From Syngnathus acus (Eukaryota > Chordata > Actinopteri > Syngnathiformes > Syngnathidae): a DNA stretch of 64,000 bases. The translations under genes were made by a program, and so were the position numbers. The stretch covers positions 10,628,884 to 10,692,883 of the forward strand of contig NC_051087.1 in NCBI RefSeq assembly GCF_901709675.1, in the 5' to 3' direction. The notes beneath the pieces were generated by a model. It was not told the origin of the DNA and searched no databases. It saw only the letters and a program-made list of their open reading frames with translations. Below are positions 59,331-64,000 of this stretch, in pieces; position 1 is the first letter of the stretch; every line of letters starts with the position of its first letter.

Positions 59331-60189
59331 CGCGTAGAAAGACGAATGCAGATTTACGGACATTGAGCTGATCCATAAGCACGTGCGCTACAACTGTATG
59401 TTTGGCATCCTTCACGGGGTACAAGAAGGAACGCGTCCAGGAACCCAGGATGGCCTAACGATCGATGCGGCTGCAACAGATAGCTTTGGAACTAAGAGCA
59501 ACAAGCAAAATATGAGCACACAGCTCCCCACCTGTGTGTTAAAGTGTGTTAACCATCGCCATAGTGATAAATATCAAGCCTCAGTCCCTGCTCGCAGCCC
59601 CAATGGGAGACGTTCAACGCCAGCCCCTCCGTAATGACTTTGTCTACCTATCGATCCAGCTATGATCCATGTACTGTAATTCTTATAGCATCAGGCCCGG
59701 CCCCAGCAATAACTCCAAGTCATGTTTCGGCCCGCCCATCCACATGACACCTTATTAGTTTGAGTTTGGACTTTTACCTCGCTTCCTCCCTTCCTTTTCT
59801 CGTACTCCTTCCCTGCGGGCTTCTAATTTTTTTTCTCCTTGTTCTTCCAAACTAATACCATCAGCGGTGGGCCCTTCTCTCTGAAGACATTTCACTTTAG
59901 TCTGAGCCACATATCTTCCTCTCCTCACTGCGTAGCTCGCAGTATGATACGGGTTAGTGTCTGCAACGGTGCCTCATCTGTCTTTCGTTTGGAGCACAGC
60001 CCCTGCGGGCTCCCGCCGAGACTCCGCCATCCCTCTTTAGACTCTGTTCTTTTCTCCCCTTTGAGCCACAACTATATTTCACTTCATTTCAACCCTTTCT
60101 TTTTTAGCCTGGGTGTAATAGCCGCTGATATATGGCTTTGCTTCTGTAGCCTTTTGAGCTTCCTCTGCCTTTTATAAAACATTGTCAGA

Positions 60190-60745
60190 GTGACAAAACA
60201 GCCGCCCTTGGGTGTCCTGGAACAGGTGCACCTTCATCCTACGGCTATTTCTCAAGATCCCAAACTGATCCTTTTAGAAAACGATAACATCTGGGTCCTT
60301 GGACAGGAGTTCCAACAGCCTGGACAGAATCGTAGCTCATCTCTTTTTTGGCCTGTCTGCCGTGAGCCAAAGATTGTCTGTCAACTCGGGTTTGTTTTTT
60401 ATGAGGGCTGATTTAAAGAGCACGGCTTGCCATCTGAGCTAAACCTGTTCTTTTTGCTGACACGCCTGATAAGTGCTAATCAAGGAGCAGAAGATGAGCA
60501 GTTGAAGCTGTCTGCTGAATGAACTATTTCATCGTGTGAGGGTAAAGGCATAGAGATGTGGGGGTTTGTTCATTACTGTCGCTGTTAGAGAGACTCTAAT
60601 GATGTTCCTCCTGGCCACTGAGACACATAACAACCTACTACCTCTGAGGCATGACTGTGATTGAGATGTGAGTAAAAGCGAGGAACGAAAGGAGGGAGCA
60701 GATGGGCCCTGCGGAAAATTAAAGCGCCATGTTCTCTACCTCTAC
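60190..60745. promoter_or_regulatory. Candidate conserved non-coding block
   Basis: Complex sequence without repeats or coding signal; includes gctgataagtgctaat-like core cgcctgataagtgctaatc, ggctgatttaaagagc, actctaatgatgttcc, gactgtgattgagatg and gaaaattaaagcgccatg. Dense homeodomain-like sites. Identification rests on appearance only. Confidence 0.3.
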
Positions 60746-62221
60746 TTTATCTCGGCCCCCGGCCCCGTTCTTCCTAACATGCAAGCTTTTTTTAAACGAT
60801 TATAAAGGTTCATTCAGCCTCATTACCTTCACCAAAGGAGTTACTCTTGTGTATGAGTGTATGTTTATTTGTTTGGTTAAATACAACTTCCCGTTATCTG
60901 TTTTTAATACAGTTTATCAGCCTGTTTTTTTTTTAAATGGTAAACATTTTTTCCACAGCTCAGATATTAGTTAACAGACTATAATATTGTATTTTATAAA
61001 TAATAATAATAACAATAATTCACTAAAATGTAAACAATGAAGCAGTGCATCCTGATAAATTAATTGCATTTTCTTTTGGTCACTTGGCCACTAGGGGGCA
61101 ATACAAGCGTTTCATAACACTTTCAAGTGATTCAGTAATTTAAATGTAATATTAGCGGTTTATCGCAGAGAATAAAGAATATATGCCTATAAGTATTACT
61201 ATATTGTCTGTCTACATGTGTTGATGCACTGGTTGTGTTCAAACTAGTTGCTTAAAACCTTGAGACCCTGACAGATTATATTATAATGTTTATGCAAAAA
61301 AAGGAACGACAAGCACTCAAAAGCTGCTTAGACAGCGGTTGTTCAAAAGAATATTTCTCGTCATAACTTCACTTAACAAGACTCCGATCTGACAACGATT
61401 GTTTTCTCTTCTGCTTTCTCTTATCTTGCTTGTTAGGTTTTGTTCCACCTGTTCTCGTCAGCCTGGTCCCTTGTATTACCCAATCTGCTCCCTTCCACCA
61501 TTTGTGCCAGTTTGCTTGTATTGAGTTTCCTGTTTCTTCTCAATTTTTGTTACTTCTGTAACTGTTCTTAGAACAGAAGTTCTGTTGGTCTCATGTTCTG
61601 TAAGTTTATTCCGATTTTTGCTTTGCTACTTTGTGTCTTGCTTTTTTGGATTTCTATCAAAGCGATCCCAAAATATCTTTACAATAGACTTTTTATTTTA
61701 CTATTTATGACTCACACATAATAGCACATCAACACTTAAGATGTCTACAACGGCTATTCTTGCAAGCCTCTGGAAACTCATTTTCGAACTGAATCGGGTT
61801 AGAATTTCTTGTGTTCTTTCTGCGGATATGACACTGAGCGCTTTCTCAGAAAAAAAGTAATTTTTTCTTTACAATAAATAAAATGTGTGATTAACTATGA
61901 GTTAACAATAAAAAATGTGATTAATCTTGATTAAATATTTTAATCGCTTGACAGCATTCGTATTTTTTAATTCCACATGCTTTGTTTGTCCAACAACCCT
62001 CAACGAGTGACACAAACTGATTAAAGCACAGTTAATAATGTATACCTTTCTTGGGCTAACTGATATCATCATAAAATATTACGCGAATTATGAACCTTCA
62101 AATAATTCTAACTTTGACACAAATTTATGCAACCATTCTCAGAGGCACGTGCTTTGCTCACAACAGCTATTACTGGATCTTACAATAGTTGGGGACCTTC
62201 TCTGGCCTTCTTGCTCTTAAT

Positions 62222-62545
62222 GTCACGGATCGGAATGGACCAGGGTTTATTGAGGGAAAAGGTAGTTGGAAGGGAGGATGAAGGGAACAAGACCAACAGA
62301 ACCGGCAAACTAACATAACTTAACGGACCTACCGACAGACTGGCTAACCGAAACAGAACTGACAAAGACAGGAACCAAGAGATGAGAAGACATCACGACA
62401 TCATCGATCCGCCAAGAGAGTGAGGGGCAGACAGGACTTAAATACATGACAGGTAACAAGAGGCAGGTGACTGTGACTACATTGATTGTGAGGTAACACA
62501 GGAGGGGAGGGGCGACGCGAACAGAAACCATGGTAACAGTCATAA
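62222..62545. repeat. Interspersed repeat of unresolved class
   Basis: Begins tgtcacggatcggaatgg and runs through caggacttaaatacatgaca, ggtaacaagaggcagg and acacaggaggggaggggcg to aaaccatggtaacagtc. Purine-rich segments of this type recur in fish genomes and may derive from an LTR or DNA element. Class not determined. Confidence 0.4.
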
Positions 62546-62854
62546 TAAAGACGATTCGTGAGACTTAATTACACTGCATCTCATTCAGTGAAGCTCAGTG
62601 TTGGTTGAGATGCTGCTGCGCAACGTGGCACTACCGCAACAGACTTGCCCTTATAGTACTACAAAAACTCATAAATTGATTGCATCAAAATCGCCAATGT
62701 AGCGGGGAACGAAGGCTAGTGGGTGAAACGCTGTAAGTATACCACATTAGCCTTGGCGGAGGTCTCTGTTGAGCTTTTCCATGCCTCATGTTTCTCCATC
62801 CTGAGACACTCTCATCCACAAGACACACAGTCTATCTCCTCTCTCGACACCCCC

Positions 62855-63180
62855 CAGCCTTAATTGGGAGTCAGGGAGAGCAGTGGAAATCGCATTAACG
62901 CGGGCCCTGTCTGGGTGTGCCATCCATCTTCTTTTTTATTACACCGCGCCGGGGCTGCCTGGGCGCTGCCGTTCGATTTGTCACCGGCCTCGTTCGCTGA
63001 TAACAGGCATTTGTCATCGCCTTGCCTCCCTGTTAATGTCATCATCTCCTCCCTGACAGCGGCGGCCCTCCGCTGGGGAGCGCTGGCGACAAAGCACATC
63101 CGTCACGCGAATATTTCCACGGCTAAAGGGACCGCGCACCGCAATAAGCCACATTAAGGCACTTATGAAGGCTGCAGCGC
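62855..63180. promoter_or_regulatory. Candidate CpG-rich developmental enhancer
   Basis: About 325 bases of GC-rich, non-repetitive sequence in an AT-rich setting: ggaaatcgcattaacgcggg, tttttattacaccgcgccgg, cctgttaatgtcatcatc, gcaataagccacattaag. ATTA cores alternate with CpGs. Both-strand open frames here do not share codon or splice logic with any gene, so I treat it as regulatory. Confidence 0.35.
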
Positions 63181-63289
63181 GGGCATGCGCGCGCGCACGC
63201 GCCCGTGCTCTTCCGTCAGACACGCACGCGAGGAGTGTGCTCGTTAGTGCAGCGTGAGGGAGGGGTAGAGGTGGGGGCAGACTGGGAGA

Positions 63290-63560
63290 GGAAGAGGTAA
63301 TTTGTTGCAATTAATTACACAGTGAGTGTGGCTTTGTTGTGTGGGAGAGCATTTTATCTGTTGGACTTCTTCCTGCGCCAGCCTGTGATGCTATTTGGCT
63401 GATTTATCGACTGGCTCTGCCGGAGGGCCTGTGCGCTCGCTCTCACGTGTTCCATAATGTTATCCACGCACCCATGCGGTGTGCAGACTGAGTGACAAGG
63501 CACACTTTGTCGGAAAGGCCGTTTCTATTATGTGCAGACACACATTTTGGTCATATCTCT
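63290..63560. promoter_or_regulatory. Candidate conserved non-coding block
   Basis: Contains gttgcaattaattacacag (homeodomain TAATTA), ctatttggctgatttatcg, cacgtgttccataatg and gaaaggccgtttctatt. Non-repetitive, no coding frame. Inferred from composition and motif density. Confidence 0.3.
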
Positions 63561-64000
63561 CGGACGGAAACATTTTGTCATTCAACAACTCCAGAGGTTG
63601 GACCCCTCCTCTCCTTTTTCAGTCCTTCTTTACGTGACAGCAGATCGTAGCAGAAAATGCTGGGATGCATTCGGTCAAACACTGAAAATTAGTTGATGTT
63701 TATAGCACTAGCCAATGAGGGGTCATCAGGGTCATCACACGCGCACTCGTAAAACACTGTTGCAGGTACTACAGATTTTTTCCCCCCCACTTGTAAGTGT
63801 ATGATAGGATTTATATGTGAATTACATAGCAACCCCCTTCCATCTCGTACATTCAGTCCTCTCTGAGTAAAATGGACATGCAAGCATGTGACAATATTTT
63901 TTGTCTTCGTGCGTGTTAGTTCCGCAGGAGGTCTGACAGATGGATCAAGTAGCCGAAAGGGATCCTTCAGTATGGCTATCACTGTCACATGACACATGCA

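Overview
The window is vertebrate nuclear DNA, almost certainly from a teleost fish. All genes have many short exons with GT/AG borders, the gene order matches vertebrate 10q24-type synteny, and the interspersed repeats (Tc1 relics, a palindromic MITE, 'aatggatgg'-ending repeats, long CA and GATA tracts) are typical of bony fish. I cannot name the species. Coding models below were built by hand-joining exons with consistent splice phase.

Left part (1-11.6 kb): two tandem, complete 11-exon arsenite methyltransferase genes (as3mt), both on the minus strand. The left copy (A) has Gly where the right copy (B) and the family have a catalytic Cys. Next (11.6-20.2 kb, minus) is wbp1l, a membrane adaptor with PPxY/LPxY motifs. 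At 21.6-24.1 kb (plus) lies a HIPK-like protein kinase with a long coding exon and a candidate short first exon, followed at once by a decayed Tc1 element.

Middle part (25-40.5 kb): DNA polymerase lambda (poll, minus) and dpcd (plus) are head-to-head across an ETS-motif promoter, as in other vertebrates. Then fgf8 (minus, 5 coding exons) follows, with a 0.4-kb foldback MITE in its third intron.

Right part (40.5-64 kb): the only gene I can support is a goose-type lysozyme (lyg, plus, 49.5-51.8 kb) with an in-frame basic N-terminal exon. The rest is non-coding: repeats, microsatellites and several blocks that look by eye like conserved developmental enhancers (PBX/HOX/MEIS, TCF/LEF and homeodomain sites), possibly belonging to fgf8 or to a developmental gene beyond the right edge.

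The genes do not form one pathway. They are a conserved syntenic block: arsenic metabolism (as3mt), DNA repair (poll), cilia (dpcd), growth-factor signalling (fgf8) and innate immunity (lyg). The most interesting points are the diverging as3mt pair (catalytic Cys, promoter CRE and a GC-AG intron all differ between copies), the HIPK-like kinase with a rewritten activation loop, and the lysozyme N-terminal extension.
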